Positions 11,583 through 22,241 of a stretch of DNA of 64,000 nucleotides are shown here, in pieces. This stretch comes from Gonatopus flavifemur (Eukaryota; Arthropoda; Insecta; Hymenoptera; Dryinidae): NCBI GenBank assembly GCA_018340375.1, contig JAFFJZ010000042.1:434001-498000 (forward strand), written 5' to 3'. A program made the translations under genes and the position numbers. Under the pieces are notes generated by a model. It did no database searches. It had not been told where the DNA came from and saw only the letters and a program-made list of their open reading frames with translations. The stretch's first letter is position 1. The number at the start of each line of letters is the position of its first letter.

Positions 11583-12008
11583 TTCTTAAACCTGTATGAT
11601 TCTGAAGCTAAGGAATCAAGCTTCCGATTCATCAAGGTTTCATCAATATCAAAAAAGGCGCAGTGACCGAAAAATGCAAAAATACTTTTAAAAATCGAAT
11701 TTTTATGTGAAATATTCCTTCTGCATGAATGAAAGTATTTTTATCGTAAAATTTAGAAAAAATCCTAACAACATCAATGATAACATATTTTTATTAAATG
11801 GAATTAATGAGGATGATGATTTTTCGAAAAAACGCAGATCAAAAAAAATCTTGAAAATTTAAACCCCTGTACCACGAAAACCTGACTTTCTAGAAACCTG
11901 GTGTTAACACGATTTGAAGAGGGTCACTAGTACAACAAATTCATGGAATTTCATCAACATTGATGAGATTGAAGTTTTCAAGTGGGAACATTCGGCGAAT
12001 TTTACCCC
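11583..12008. repeat. right terminal inverted repeat of Sola-like 1
   Basis: Inverse of 7,860-8,285, ending in the complement of GGGGTAAAATTC, directly followed by the ATAT duplication. Confidence 0.85.
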
Positions 12009-12019
12009 ATATAGATAAA

Positions 12020-12103
12020 ACCAATTGTTACAATTGTCGTATCAGTCAAAATATGTTGAAGAAAATGGCATCTGAAAAATGTAATATTAAGGAAAACTCA
12101 TAA
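12020..12103 (+). pseudogene. C-terminal remnant of the hAT transposase
   Basis: Reads NCYNCRISQNMLKKMASEKC then a stop. This fits the usual C-terminal end (aromatic/polar, then S-x-x-M-L-K-x-[FM]) of the hAT protein whose body lies at 6,677-7,771. It is separated from that body only by the Sola-like element. Confidence 0.65.
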
Positions 12104-12218
12104 AGCACATTTAGAAAAAGTAATTGTGATAAAATTTATTATGAAGATACGATTGGAAAATTCATAAAGCATATTTAAAAAAAAGTGATTGTAATAAAAT
12201 ATACTATGGAGACTTTTA
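12091..12218. repeat. two tandem copies of a 64-bp unit
   Basis: GGAAAACTCATAAAGCACAT at 12,091 and GGAAAATTCATAAAGCATAT at 12,155, followed by matching TAAAATWTAYTATG stretches. The first copy overlaps the end of the hAT remnant. Confidence 0.6.
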
Positions 12219-12219
12219 A

Positions 12220-13160
12220 TTGGTTGAAAAGCTGATCCGGATCAGGATCCTGAGAACTTTTGAACCACTTATTGTAAAATTATCGAAAAGGTAAAAATAC
12301 GTTGTGAAAGAAGTTATTTATATTAGCGTGGTATATTTCCGATTTCCAATAAACCTTTCATAGGCACAGAGATTGAATGGAAGTTGCTTCCCTGAATTCG
12401 AAAGAAGGGATTGTTTCCACAAATAGAACACACGGGTAGAGCCTCAGGCTGGCCTCCCATGGCCTGAAATTTCTAGGCGACGAAATGAAATCCGAAGACC
12501 CAATTGGTTCGTGAATAGTAACTTACTAGAATTCCTCGAAAATCCCCTAAAAATTCCAGTCCATGGGACAGTGCCCTCAAGGTCCCGGCTTGATGATATT
12601 CCCAGGGAACATCAACTCAAATGAACAATTTTCAGGCGGATTTCAGCATCGACGTACGGTCCTTCCATTGAAATAAATTTACATGGACAAGCCAACACAA
12701 ATGATTGACGAATGAGAATTGTTGAAGTATTATCAGTAACTGGGTTCGATGAGTGGGTACTAGCGTCGGTAACTCGCGTCATTGGTTAGGAAGAGACAGA
12801 ATCATAAGACAGAAAGAGAAGTCTGATACCGTCGCTAGTATCCTCTCAAACACACTCCAAATTGCCTCAACTTGCCTCAAGTTTTTGCCACTGTCGCCAG
12901 TTTAGGGGGAACTAGGGCTGCTTCACTGGTTCTTCCATTCAAAAGGGTCGATTCATTGGTAGATTCCCTTAGAAACCCCGCCAACTTGGTAACTCTGGTC
13001 TATGCCCTCTGCATATTTCGAAATAATTCATCCTAGAAGTTCAATTTCTCGAAAACGTTTGATTACGTTATTTCGCTGATTTCTTGTAGATTCTTAAAGC
13101 CGAGCAAATGAGAAGTTTTCGGGATGAGTTATTTCGGGATATTGTTAAGTTGAAATACTC
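12220..13160. other. intergenic, one small hairpin, no gene
   Basis: No coding signal. A ~90-bp inverted pair TACTAGCGTCGGTA (about 12,757) and TACCGTCGCTAGTA (about 12,833) flanks a short spacer. One arm of the same sequence occurs inverted at about 3,345-3,392 next to the MITE there. Confidence 0.5.
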
Positions 13161-13246
13161 CCAGACAGCACAAGAGTTCTGAGAGAGTTCTTCGTGAATA
13201 CATTGTATTCATTATGAGCTTTTTTGGAACTCTTGTGTTAACTGGG
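13161..13246. mobile_element. MITE-like hairpin, ACAGCAC family
   Basis: ACAGCACAAGAGTTCTGAGA opens it. GGAACTCTTGTGTTAACTG closes it in inverse. The AATACATTGTATTC centre is palindromic. Relative of 2,823-2,935 and 61,241-61,340. Confidence 0.5.
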
Positions 13247-13349
13247 TTGAGGTTCTACTAATGATCAGTAAAATGTGTATGTGTAAGATTTTTTTGAGAA
13301 TCTGAACACTTCAACTTTTCATTGGCTAAAAATTCAGATCATTAAGATC

Positions 13350-13579
13350 CAGTGATGCCAGATGAAATGCGGAGCACAACGTGAAGACCGCAATATGAAT
13401 GGTTGGCTCTACATGAAGTACCCAATCAGCAAAAACACCGCATCTTTCCTGCCATCACTGTTAAGATTTCCCTTGCTGCCTTTTTTTTCTAAAGAATCAT
13501 GCTACCGACTTTTCAGTCCATCTCCCAATTCATCGATGCCATATCTCCCGACTTTCGTGTTCACGGTTTTGCATCACTG
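13350..13579. mobile_element. hAT-type MITE, CAGTGATGC ends
   Basis: 230 bp starting CAGTGATGCCAG and ending in the inverse of CAGTGATGCAAAACC. The flanks TTAAGATC and TAAGTCAA are similar, but not an exact 8-bp duplication. It contains CTCCCGACTTTCGTG, also seen at 4,630-4,690. CAG termini fit hAT; the noncoding interior makes it non-autonomous. Confidence 0.55.
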
Positions 13580-14943
13580 TAAGTCAATTCCCAATTCAAT
13601 CCTGTAGATAACAAGTTCCAATGGAATCCCATTCATTTTGAATCGGTACTTGAGTCTTCCCAATTACCCTATTTATTTTGATCAATCTTGAATCGGTTTC
13701 TATCGGATCCCATAAGATTCATTTCGCGTTTGTTAGAATTACAACCCACAGAGCAAGTTCGAAAATAATTCTGAAGAATTCATAATGAATTCTGCAAACA
13801 CCAGTGAAATTCTTCATATATCCTCCCAGAACCACTGTACTGTATTGAATGTTATATCAACAGTCCAATTCGAAACTTCATGCGACTAACACAGTGATGT
13901 CATGAAATCATATATAATGAAATCTGTCGAAATAATTTTTGAGAAGATGAACATTATGACAACAAAGCAGCAAAGAGGTTTTCAATCACCACATCGCTCT
14001 AGTACAAAGTCGAAAAGGCGTACGTCCAAGCATTTCATTGTTTCATTCTTTCATTTATTTATATTCTGTTAAGCTTTGTATGTGTATCCTGAATGGATAC
14101 TTGCACCGGAAGAGTAGCCATTTCGTATATTCCGTATTGATGAAACAAAATTTCTAAACAAATTTATACAAATCAAGGTTCTGAAGATTCTTCATGGCTC
14201 ACAGGATGTGTGAATTTGAACGAATTATTCAGCAATCCCCACATAAACTGGCCAATACGAAATAGCTGACGTGCCGGCACTACTATCAGCTCAATGGAAG
14301 AAAACTGAAGTGATTAAAAATAATTTCAGACACTTATTGAAAAATCAAGGCATATACATGATTGAATATGTACTATTTTAGATAAAATCGTTTTTCATAC
14401 CCTAAAGCATTGTAGTGTAACATTCCACAAAGTAACTGATGAGGCACTTGCCAGTAACTGACGAGGAATTTTTTGGAATAAATATGACTCTCTAAATTTC
14501 TTGGAGTGGAACAGCACTCTTGAAAGATGTGTATTTCAGGGGGAAAAAAATCTGTCACAGATTTTAGTTATTTTTGTAAAAGAACATAAAAATAATCCAT
14601 TTTTATCTTTTCACCAACATCCCCAAACTCCGCAACATTTGTGACGTTTCAAATGATCAAATCACGCGTCAACAATTATTCGTCGTTCCTAATTAAGAAC
14701 TCAATTAGATCCCCGTGCCTCTAGCTCGCCGATTCCAAGGTTCAGAAGTGGGGGAAACGCGGGTTACAGATTATTAAAGAAAGTCAGTCCGGTATTGGCT
14801 TAAATTAAAGTGGAAATTCATTGACACTTATTGATGATTAGTGATCAGACAAGACAATATAAAAAAAAGAAACATGAAACTTAATCCTAAATTTGCGCGC
14901 GCAGGTCGAATCGACTGGATTTACAAATCCTAATGAGACTACG
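13580..14943. other. intergenic, no gene recognised
   Basis: A+T-rich sequence. 13,580-13,740 loosely resembles the ~260-bp array at 3,460-4,610 (AATCGG, TCCAATGGAAT). A degraded CAGAACCACTGTACT patch near 13,840 may be another ACAGC-family end. Nothing coding. Confidence 0.4.
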
Positions 14944-14978
14944 CACAGTGGGGCCAAATGCCAAAAAGCTGGCCAAAA
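14944..14978 (+). repeat. left Transib terminal inverted repeat
   Basis: Starts with heptamer CACAGTG. After 12 bp comes an A-run (AAAAAGCTGG). Identical to the reverse complement of 20,577-20,605 over 29 bp. Confidence 0.92.
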
Positions 14979-15499
14979 CCTCAAAAATGAAGTTTGTAGT
15001 TGGGGATATTTGACCCTTGGGATAAGTAAGGTGATGTCCCAAGTATTGGAATTCTGATATGAGCAGATCTGATCCCCTCCCCCTGCCCTTGTGTACCAGT
15101 TGCAAAATACCCTCCTTGAAGTATAATCCGCGTGATTGGAAGACAGTAAAATAACGAGCATGTTCAAAAAGACGCTGTGTCTCGGAAAATGAACCGATTT
15201 AACTTTTTCAAATTGGAGTCTATTACTGAAACTATGTAGAATACACTAAAAATTAAGAGAATATCAATTTGATGAGTGGAAAATACTGACAGAGCAATGA
15301 TTGGATGTAATTTCTATATCTATAAATGAGAAAATGTGTTTGGTTTTTGAAGGAATAGTAGAGAATTACGCAAAATTACGTCGTTCAACTTATTGGAGGT
15401 GGTAGATGGGACTCTGACCTAAACATCAGAAAAAAAAACGGCTGCCCATGTCTGCCCCTAAGCAATTCCGCCATGTTTTTGTGCAGGAAACCACAAAAA

Positions 15500-16015
15500 A
15501 TTAGACGGAGTGATAAGGAGTCCTTAGATCCGTCTGAAACTTGATATGCAGGAGTTTGTGGGGTCGCTGATTATGAATCCGTTGTCTTCATTTCGGAATT
15601 CAAAATGGCGGATCCAATATGGCGGACGAAAATTGAAAGAAATGATCGGATTTTCTTCAAATTCGTGACCCAGGGGTTTCTGAGGTCGCTGATTACGAAT
15701 CCGTTGTTTGAATTTCAAAATTCAGAATGGCGGATCCAATATGGCGGATGAAAATTGAAAAAATCATCGGATTGCCTTCAAAATCGGTACCCTGAGGTTT
15801 TTAAGGTCGCTGATTCCGAATCCGGTGTCTGAATTCCGGAATTCAGAATGGCGGATCCAGTTTGGCAGAAAAAAATTGAAAAAATCATCAGATTTCCTTC
15901 AAACTCGGTATCCAGGGTTTTGTGGGGTCATTGATTACGAATCAGTTGTCAAATTCCAAGAATCAAAGATAGCGTATCTAATATGGTGGACACAAAACTC
16001 AGAATTCAGTAGATT
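15500..16015 (+). repeat. 121-bp tandem repeat, ~4 units (left array of Transib)
   Basis: The anchor GGTCGCTGATTACGAATCCG (or variants) has its GTC at 15,563, 15,685, 15,806 and 15,927, giving spacings of 122, 121 and 121 bp. Each unit also holds AATGGCGGATCCAATATGGC and a GAAATCATCGGATTTYCTTC-like stretch. Short ORFs here are repeat artefacts. Confidence 0.9.
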
Positions 16016-16175
16016 CGCTTTGAATTTTATCTCAACGTTAGTATGTGTTTTATTTCCAGTGTACATTTGCTGCACGAGGAAAACTGTATGAGATTGATTA
16101 CCATTCGTTTTTCTTCTCATCGCAGGCTTAGGGTACACAAAAGCCAGAAATCATTGATATTTAGGAAGATGATGG

Positions 16176-16350
16176 ACCATTGTGGGAAAAACAGTATTGC
16201 TGGAGAATATTCGTAGTGAATTTACTATGAGTTGATGAATTCACTATGGGAAATGACAATAAAACTACCAACATTTAGTATTATTACTACGAATTTTTGG
16301 TAACTTCACTGCTAACATTCTTCAGCAATGCTCTTTTTCCCTAAAGTAAC
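16176..16350. repeat. imperfect ~170-bp hairpin inside Transib
   Basis: GGGAAAAACAGTATTGCTG on the left pairs imperfectly with CAGCAATGCTCTTTTTCCC on the right. ATTCGTAG pairs with CTACGAAT further in. A CACTATG motif at 16,242 lies in the loop region and is not an element end. Confidence 0.5.
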
Positions 16351-16662
16351 CGTCATTTTCCTAAATGTTTATAAATGTTATTCAAGTATTGATATCTCTT
16401 TTCTTTTCGTGAACTGAATCATGACTCGCGATTTGGTGATCGTTCTTATGTTAACCCATCGTTTCCATGGCAACGTAAATAGTTGGTTGTAATCGGTCTG
16501 TTTTCAAAAGGTGCTTATCACAATTGTGCAATAGCTGTCACCGAATTCTTACTCTTGCTAGTAATCGTTACCGTAAACTTTTTTCCGCGTGCAAGTTTGG
16601 AGCTTGGTGAATATTTTTCGTTTTTTAAAATCATTCAATGTTAACATACAATTCCAAATGAG

Positions 16663-19371
16663 ATGGATTCCGCTGCCATAGGTGAGTGTTTCAACAACCT
16701 ATATTTTCTTAGTAGTTTAATTTGAACAGTTGACTGCAAACAAAATTAGCTTAAGAGGGTTGAATCCAACCCAAGAAAAGTAGGAAAATTTTTAGAAACA
16801 CATGGGGTTTCTGTAGCGAATTTTATCGAATTCTACAACGTTTGTAGATTTCAAAGATGATTCAATATCTATGACTCGGAGAGAGATGTACAATATTTTA
16901 AGGAGCAGTCCTCTACCTACGTTGGATGAAAAGTTCACTTTCCTTCAAGGAAAAATCATAGAGATAACGTGTTGTCCGGATAACAAAACTACAGAGATCT
17001 CTAACCTTTTATCTACTTTCAAATGTGTATTTGAAAAGAGATGGTAATCTTCTCAAAGGACCGAAGAACGATTTCTTAAAAATAATGAAGAATGGTTAAA
17101 ACAAGATGTAGTGTTTTGTACTTTCAGGAATCCCCATTCTGTAACTGTTCACACGCAAGTGGGAAGACCTCTTGTTGAATTCAACGAATGTTCAGAAAGA
17201 AGGAAACGTAGGAAAACGGAGGATATCGGAGTAAATACTCCTATCTCAGAGCTGTCTTACGCCACACAAATGTGTTTGGGAGCGTCTGGACAGATCGAAG
17301 CCGCAAAAATTGTAAAGGATGTTACATCTTCTGATCCTGAGCTTGCCAAAATGTATATGAAAGGTTATCAAACTTTCGAGCGAAATGAGCCAAAGATGTT
17401 GAATGATGAAGATGCTCTAGCTCTCCTAGTAGATGCCGAACTCTCAAAACATCAGTACTGCTCATTGCGTGAAGCTGATCCGCAGAAATTTCCACCTTAT
17501 AAAAGAATTCAACTGGCCAAACGCATGTGTTTCCCTGACAAGGAATTTATTCAAATAACAGAAACCTGCGCTGTTGTGCAACTACAAGCACTTCTTGATC
17601 ACACAGCTACACGTATTTCAAAGCTACAGAATTCGGTTTTGTCAACTCTATCTGATGAAGAGTTACAAAACCTGGTACTTATTTCCAGATGGGGGTTTGA
17701 TGGGAGCTCTGGCCACTCCTCATACAAACAAGCATATCAAAGTTCGGAAGCTAGTGATTCCGCTGTGTTCATTACTTCACTTGTGCCTCTCCGCCTACAC
17801 TGCAATTCAAAAATAATTTGGCAGAATCCAAGGCCATCATCAACGGGATTTTGTAGGCCAATCAAAATAGAGTTTGTGAAAGAATCAACTGAAGTTTCGG
17901 TTGCAGAGAAGCTACGGGTTGATAATGAAATAGAAAATTTGAGGGCTACTTCTTTCAGAACTGATGAAAAACATGTTTCAGTGAAACATGAGATGATTTT
18001 TTCTATGGTGGACGGGAAGGTATGCAATGCCATAACTGAGACAACCCATACCCAGAAGTGCTATATATGTGGTGCCACATCTAAGGAATTCAACAAAATT
18101 GATGATATAGTATCCAGGCCGGTCAAAACCGAAAACCTCCAGTTTGGTTTGTCTTGTCTACACGGCTGGATACGATTTTGTGAGGGCCTCCTGCATTTGT
18201 CTTATAAGCTACCTATTCAGAAGTGGCAAGTACGAAAACAAGATAAAGCTTTGGTGGAAGAACGAAAAAAGGTTGTACAGAAAAGTTTTAAAGAAAAATG
18301 TGGCCTCATTGTCGATGTTCCTAAGCCAGGGTTTGGGAACTCAAATGATGGGAATACCGCTAGGCGATTTTCCGCACAACCCGAAGTTTCTGCTGAAATC
18401 ACAGGGGTGGATGTCAACCTAATACAACGACTTCATGTAGTATTAGCTACCGTTTCAAGTGGCCATGAAATAGATGTTGAAAAGTTTCGGAGTTACGCTT
18501 TAGACACGGCACGCTACTACGCGACAAAATATCCGTGGTACCCAATGTCACCTACGATGCACAAGTTTTTGATCCACCGACCTGAAATCATTGCATCTGC
18601 TCTTCTACCTATAAGCCAATTGACTGAGGAAGCACAAGAGGCTCGTAACAAAGATTTTAAAAGGTGAAAATGATGTATATCACCTAATAATAGTCTATAT
18701 TTGTCACAGTGGACTCGACACTTTGAAGGGAAAAATTTGACTTCTCAAGTACTGCAATCAGTTTGATACATTGCACAATACGTTTTTGACTACTAGGCAA
18801 ACTATATATTTATGGTAACCACGAGAATATATGTTCGCGAAGATTGATTTGTCCTGGTAAGGAATTCGGGGAATTATGAATATTCATATACTTTTTTTTA
18901 TTAATAAGCCACATTGTTCATCCTCTGGAAACATAAATTCATAGACTAGAAAACAATTTTGAGAATCAAGTAAACTTATGACACAGAGGATTTATTCAAA
19001 ACTTTATACTGATGACCCCAAAGTGCAGCTGCTTTTTGTTTTTCCTTGATTTTGCTTGTCATGTTGAGATCAAAAGCTTTAACGGTGTCGATGAATACAT
19101 AATCATATTCAAATATCTCAACAACATTCATTTCCAAAGGTACCGAGAGCATCACTCCAGGAAATGCAGTAGAGAAAAAACGAATGAAGACATTTTTAAA
19201 TGGTTCCTTTTGAGTTCTGATCCAATGTTATCGAGTAAAAGACAGTTGCCCAAGAAAAAACTAAAGTTTCTCCCTAGAGACGTGTTAAGCCTGATCAAAA
19301 CTCCGGATATACTTGATAAAGACAACGTAACTTCCCCATTATCTTCCTCTGAGAGTGGAGCAGAAGACTGA
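16663..19371 (+). pseudogene. Transib transposase (RAG1-core-like), frame-disrupted
   Basis: The main open frame is 17,111-18,663. A 476-bp GT..AG intron follows (18,664-19,139; donor AG|GTGAAA, acceptor CCAAAG|G), then an exon to the stop at 19,371. Splicing restores DFKRYREHHSRKCSR, which a genomic stop otherwise cuts. Candidate catalytic residues, numbered from 17,111, are D197 in WGFDGSSG, D301 in SMVDGKV and E506/E507 in LTEEAQEARNKD. The CYICGAT zinc pair and an H-rich YREHH segment also match the family. The N-terminal coding extends back to about 16,750 (LKRVESNPRKVGKFLETHG), but with a frame change near 16,857 and an in-frame TAA at 17,045-17,047. A tiny first exon, ATG at 16,663 followed by a GTGAGT donor at 16,682, is plausible. 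D-D-E core intact; N-terminus damaged. Confidence 0.85.
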
Positions 19372-19609
19372 TCTGAGTAAAAAAAGTGTGGCAAAAGTAA
19401 AAACCATTACGATTTCAGTTTTTTATATTATTGTATATATTGTGAATGTATATATCTTTCGATTTAACACATTTGATGTGTTAATATCATTCGATAATTA
19501 AATTAATAATGATTCAATGTTGGAAATAATAATAATAATGATCATAATAGGAACAACAAAATGGGCCGTTTAGTTCTTGTTTAATATTAAGTTATGAATG
19601 AAGTTTCGA
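19372..19609. other. Transib 3' noncoding region
   Basis: A+T-rich stretch after the transposase stop, before the right 121-bp array. It contains TAATAATAATAATGAT low complexity. Confidence 0.5.
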
Positions 19610-20540
19610 TTTTTGGCATCCGCCATCCTGAATTTCGGAATTCTGACAACGGATTCGTGATCAGCGATCCCGAAAACCCCTGGGTACCGAGTTTGAAGGG
19701 AATCCGATGATTTTTACAATTTTCGTCCGCTATATTGGGTCCGTTATTTTGAATTTCCAATTTCAGACCGTGGATTCGTAATCCGCGACCACAGAAACCC
19801 CTGAGTACCGAGTTCGAAGAAAATGCGATGATTTTCTCAATTTTTGTCCACCATATTGGTTCCACCATTCTGAATTTCAAAATTTTGACAACGGATTCGT
19901 AATTGGTGACCCCAAAAACTCCTGGATGCCAAGTTCGAAGAAAATCCAATGATCTTCTCGATTTTATCCCACCATATTGGATCCGCCATTTTGAATTTCG
20001 AAATGCAGACAACGGATTTGTAATCAGCGACCCCAAAAATCCCTGGGTACCCAATTTGAAAAGAATCCGATAATTTTTAAAATTTTCGTCCGTCATATTG
20101 GATTCGCCATTTCGAATTTTGGAACTCAGACAGCGGATTCGTAATCAGCGACCCCGAAAACCCCTGATCACCAAATTTGACAAAAATCCGATGATTTCTT
20201 CCAATTTTCGTCCACCATATTGGATCCGCCATTCTGAATTTCGGAATGAGAACAACGGATCCGTAATCAGCGACCCCAAAAATCGTTGGGTACCCAATTT
20301 GAGGAGAATCCGATGTTTTTTAAAATTTTCGTCCGCCATATTGGATTCGCCATTTTGAATTTTGGAACTCAAACAGCAGATTCGTAATCAGCGACCCCAA
20401 AAACCCCTGATCACCAAGTTTGAAGGAAATCCGATGGTTTCTTTCAATTTTCGTCCGCCATATTGGATCCGCCATTTTGAATTCTAAAATTCTGACAACG
20501 GATTCGTAATCAGTGACCCCATAAACTTCCCGAGTACGAA
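19610..20540 (-). repeat. 121-bp tandem repeat, ~8 units (right array of Transib)
   Basis: Same unit as 15,500-16,015 in the opposite orientation. The GTAATCAGCGACCCC anchor recurs about every 121 bp (about 19,662, 19,784, 19,904, 20,024, 20,145, 20,267, 20,387, 20,509). The long ORFs on either strand across this array arise because the unit is rarely interrupted by stops; they are not genes. Confidence 0.92.
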
Positions 20541-20570
20541 GTCGCAAGCGAATTTGAGAGCCCCTTATAA

Positions 20571-20605
20571 TTTTGTCCAGCTTTTTGGCATTTGGCCCCA
20601 CTGTG
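20571..20605 (-). repeat. right Transib terminal inverted repeat
   Basis: Reverse complement starts CACAGTGGGGCCAAATGCCA. Immediately followed by the CTACG duplication at 20,606-20,610. Confidence 0.92.
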
Positions 20606-20610
20606 CTACG

Positions 20611-20789
20611 GCTGTTACATGCAACAGTTGCTTCCGTAGCCTGTTTATCAAATAGAGAACTAGATGTCCACCAACTAATGAATTTGGTAGGGGGTCTTTT
20701 CAGTAAGTATTCCTACAGGCTTCAAAAAGCAACGACAGGCTCTGATTGGTCTAGCTGAAAAGAGCTAATTTGACCAGCCCAATGAGGGT
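20611..20789. other. Transib right flank, no gene
   Basis: Short flank before the GC-rich block. It contains GGTCTTTTCAG and GCTGAAAAGAGC, a weak inverted pair. Nothing coding. Confidence 0.4.
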
Positions 20790-21375
20790 ACGGGTGCGTG
20801 ACGAGTATTCAATCTAAGTGTTCCCAAAATCTAATCTATCTAAATGACGAGTTGGTTCGCCCACTCTCGTTACTCCCGTCCCTATCTAACCCTAAGGATG
20901 GAGCTCGGTTCGCCCTAGCTCAGACCCTGTTTGGTTATTTTATTGACCCTGGTTCGCCCACAGGTCGTTCGCCGTAAGAGTGTGGCTTTTTGAGAATAAG
21001 TCGTGACAACGACTGTTTGCTATGGAAGAAGCCGTGACAACAGCTGTTATTCCGTGCCCACGGATAGGAAATCGCAGGAACTACGATTTCCACTTTCGGA
21101 TCCTTTTTGGTAATACGTGCCCTCTAGCCACTTACCGAATGTAGCGTTCGCCGCTTTGGATCGGAAGAAGTGTCAGGACATGGCCCAAGCACCCCTATCC
21201 ATACCGGGCTTGAATTGTTTCTGCCGCCGAGAAGCGACGAGAAACGCAATTTACCCTATCGGTAGCCGTACGTACTCAGGCCAGGGTGATACCCCCGCCC
21301 TCTCGTTCCACGCGGCAAACGAGCGTTAGGCGCTCACCGGCGGATGACGCCACCGTTAACTATACACGCACCCGT
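20790..21375. other. GC-rich block of unknown nature
   Basis: About 590 bp, clearly GC-richer than its surroundings, bounded by an inverted ACGGGTGCGTG (20,790 and 21,365-21,375). It contains three GGTTCGCCC motifs in the first 180 bp and paired CGTGACAACG/CGTGACAACAG stretches. No long ORF carries a recognisable motif. It could be a retroelement leader, a SINE-like sequence or a 5' exon/promoter. Confidence 0.35.
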
Positions 21376-21966
21376 GTTCAGTAGGTGTCGTTGTGATATG
21401 TTTACATATCGTTTTCTTAAACTGTCATCTGGACAGTGTAGAATAGTGACTCGTCACACATTCTGTAATTGCTCGTTGTACTGATGGGAATTTATTATGC
21501 ACCTTCGGGGATTCAAACCGCTGTAATCAACCTACCTGAACGTGAACCTACACAACCTATGCCTAAACGACCTGAGCTAAACCGACACTTGCGTCTGTGG
21601 TAGAAAAAGTTGCAACAAGTGTTCCTGGAGTACCTCGGTTGATTTCCTGTAGAACGATGTATTACAATAATAATCGAATCAGACTCGATAAATTTTTGAA
21701 TCATTATAATATTAGGGATGAATATAGCGAAGTATTGAAAATTCTGTAATGATATGCCAGTGAATGGAATTTGATTCCGACGTTGACAAATTTCCAATCC
21801 ATGTAATTTTCTAACCTCAAAATTTTTGAATCACATATACTTATATGATATATGTACTGTGAGAGGTTATATGACTTTATCAATAAAATGAATTGAACTT
21901 ACAATTATTGATGTATAATTTCATATGAAGTGAATCGTGAATTTGGAGGTGAATTTAATTCAATGT
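21376..21966. other. intergenic, no gene recognised
   Basis: A+T-rich sequence between the GC-rich block and the large palindrome. No structure that I can support. Confidence 0.4.
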
Positions 21967-22241
21967 ATATTAAATCGACACTCAAAGTTTCTATTTTTTG
22001 CAATGCTTTGGTTTGAGTCTGTATCCAAATTTTTGTTTACTTTCAAGATCATTATTTCATTCTCTTGGAGACTTACAGAATTTCCTTATTGAAAGTGATT
22101 GTGCTGATTTGGAATACCTTTAGTTCTGTATCATACTAATAATTGATAATCCTAGGTGTCATTAATCAATACCGCATATCTGAGTCACTGTGTGTGATAC
22201 CATGTATTTATGAACAATAGTGAGTATACCCTGTCACAATA

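Larger units (their letters stand above)
7860..12008 (+). mobile_element. Sola-like DNA transposon 1, 4.15 kb, ATAT duplication
   Basis: The ends are perfect inverted repeats starting GGGGTAAAATTCGCCGAATG. They are flanked by ATAT at 7,856-7,859 and 12,009-12,012. The inverted ends run about 425 bp (7,860-8,285 and 11,583-12,008) with a few percent mismatch. Inside is a broken transposase gene (8,774-11,043). From memory, Sola superfamily elements make 4-bp duplications and one subgroup has G-rich ends; long inverted ends and the protein type agree. The element sits inside the hAT relic: hAT coding sequence resumes immediately to its right. Confidence 0.8.
14944..20605 (+). mobile_element. 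Transib DNA transposon, complete ends, CTACG duplication
   Basis: The terminal inverted repeats start CACAGTGGGGCCAAATGCCA and match perfectly for 29 bp, then at 5 of the next 6. An exact 5-bp duplication CTACG lies at 14,939-14,943 and 20,606-20,610. Transib elements are known for 5-bp GC-rich duplications and CACWRTG ends. These ends carry the same heptamer, CACAGTG, as V(D)J recombination signals. The only large gene inside encodes a RAG1-core-like transposase (16,663-19,371). Two opposed arrays of a 121-bp repeat sit towards the two ends. Total 5,662 bp. The transposase has N-terminal reading-frame lesions, so autonomous activity is doubtful, although the ends look usable. Confidence 0.93.

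Noticed and set aside
14944..14978. A genuine V(D)J recombination signal
   Set aside because: The heptamer is the terminus of a complete transposon. There is no nonamer of canonical sequence and the genome appears to be invertebrate.
16242..16248. CACTATG as a possible Transib left end
   Set aside because: No matching right end and no 5-bp duplication. The ends at 14,944 and 20,605 have both.
19587..20601. Several 70-170-codon ORFs on both strands
   Set aside because: All follow the 121-bp repeat unit, which happens to lack stops in several frames. The translations repeat themselves.
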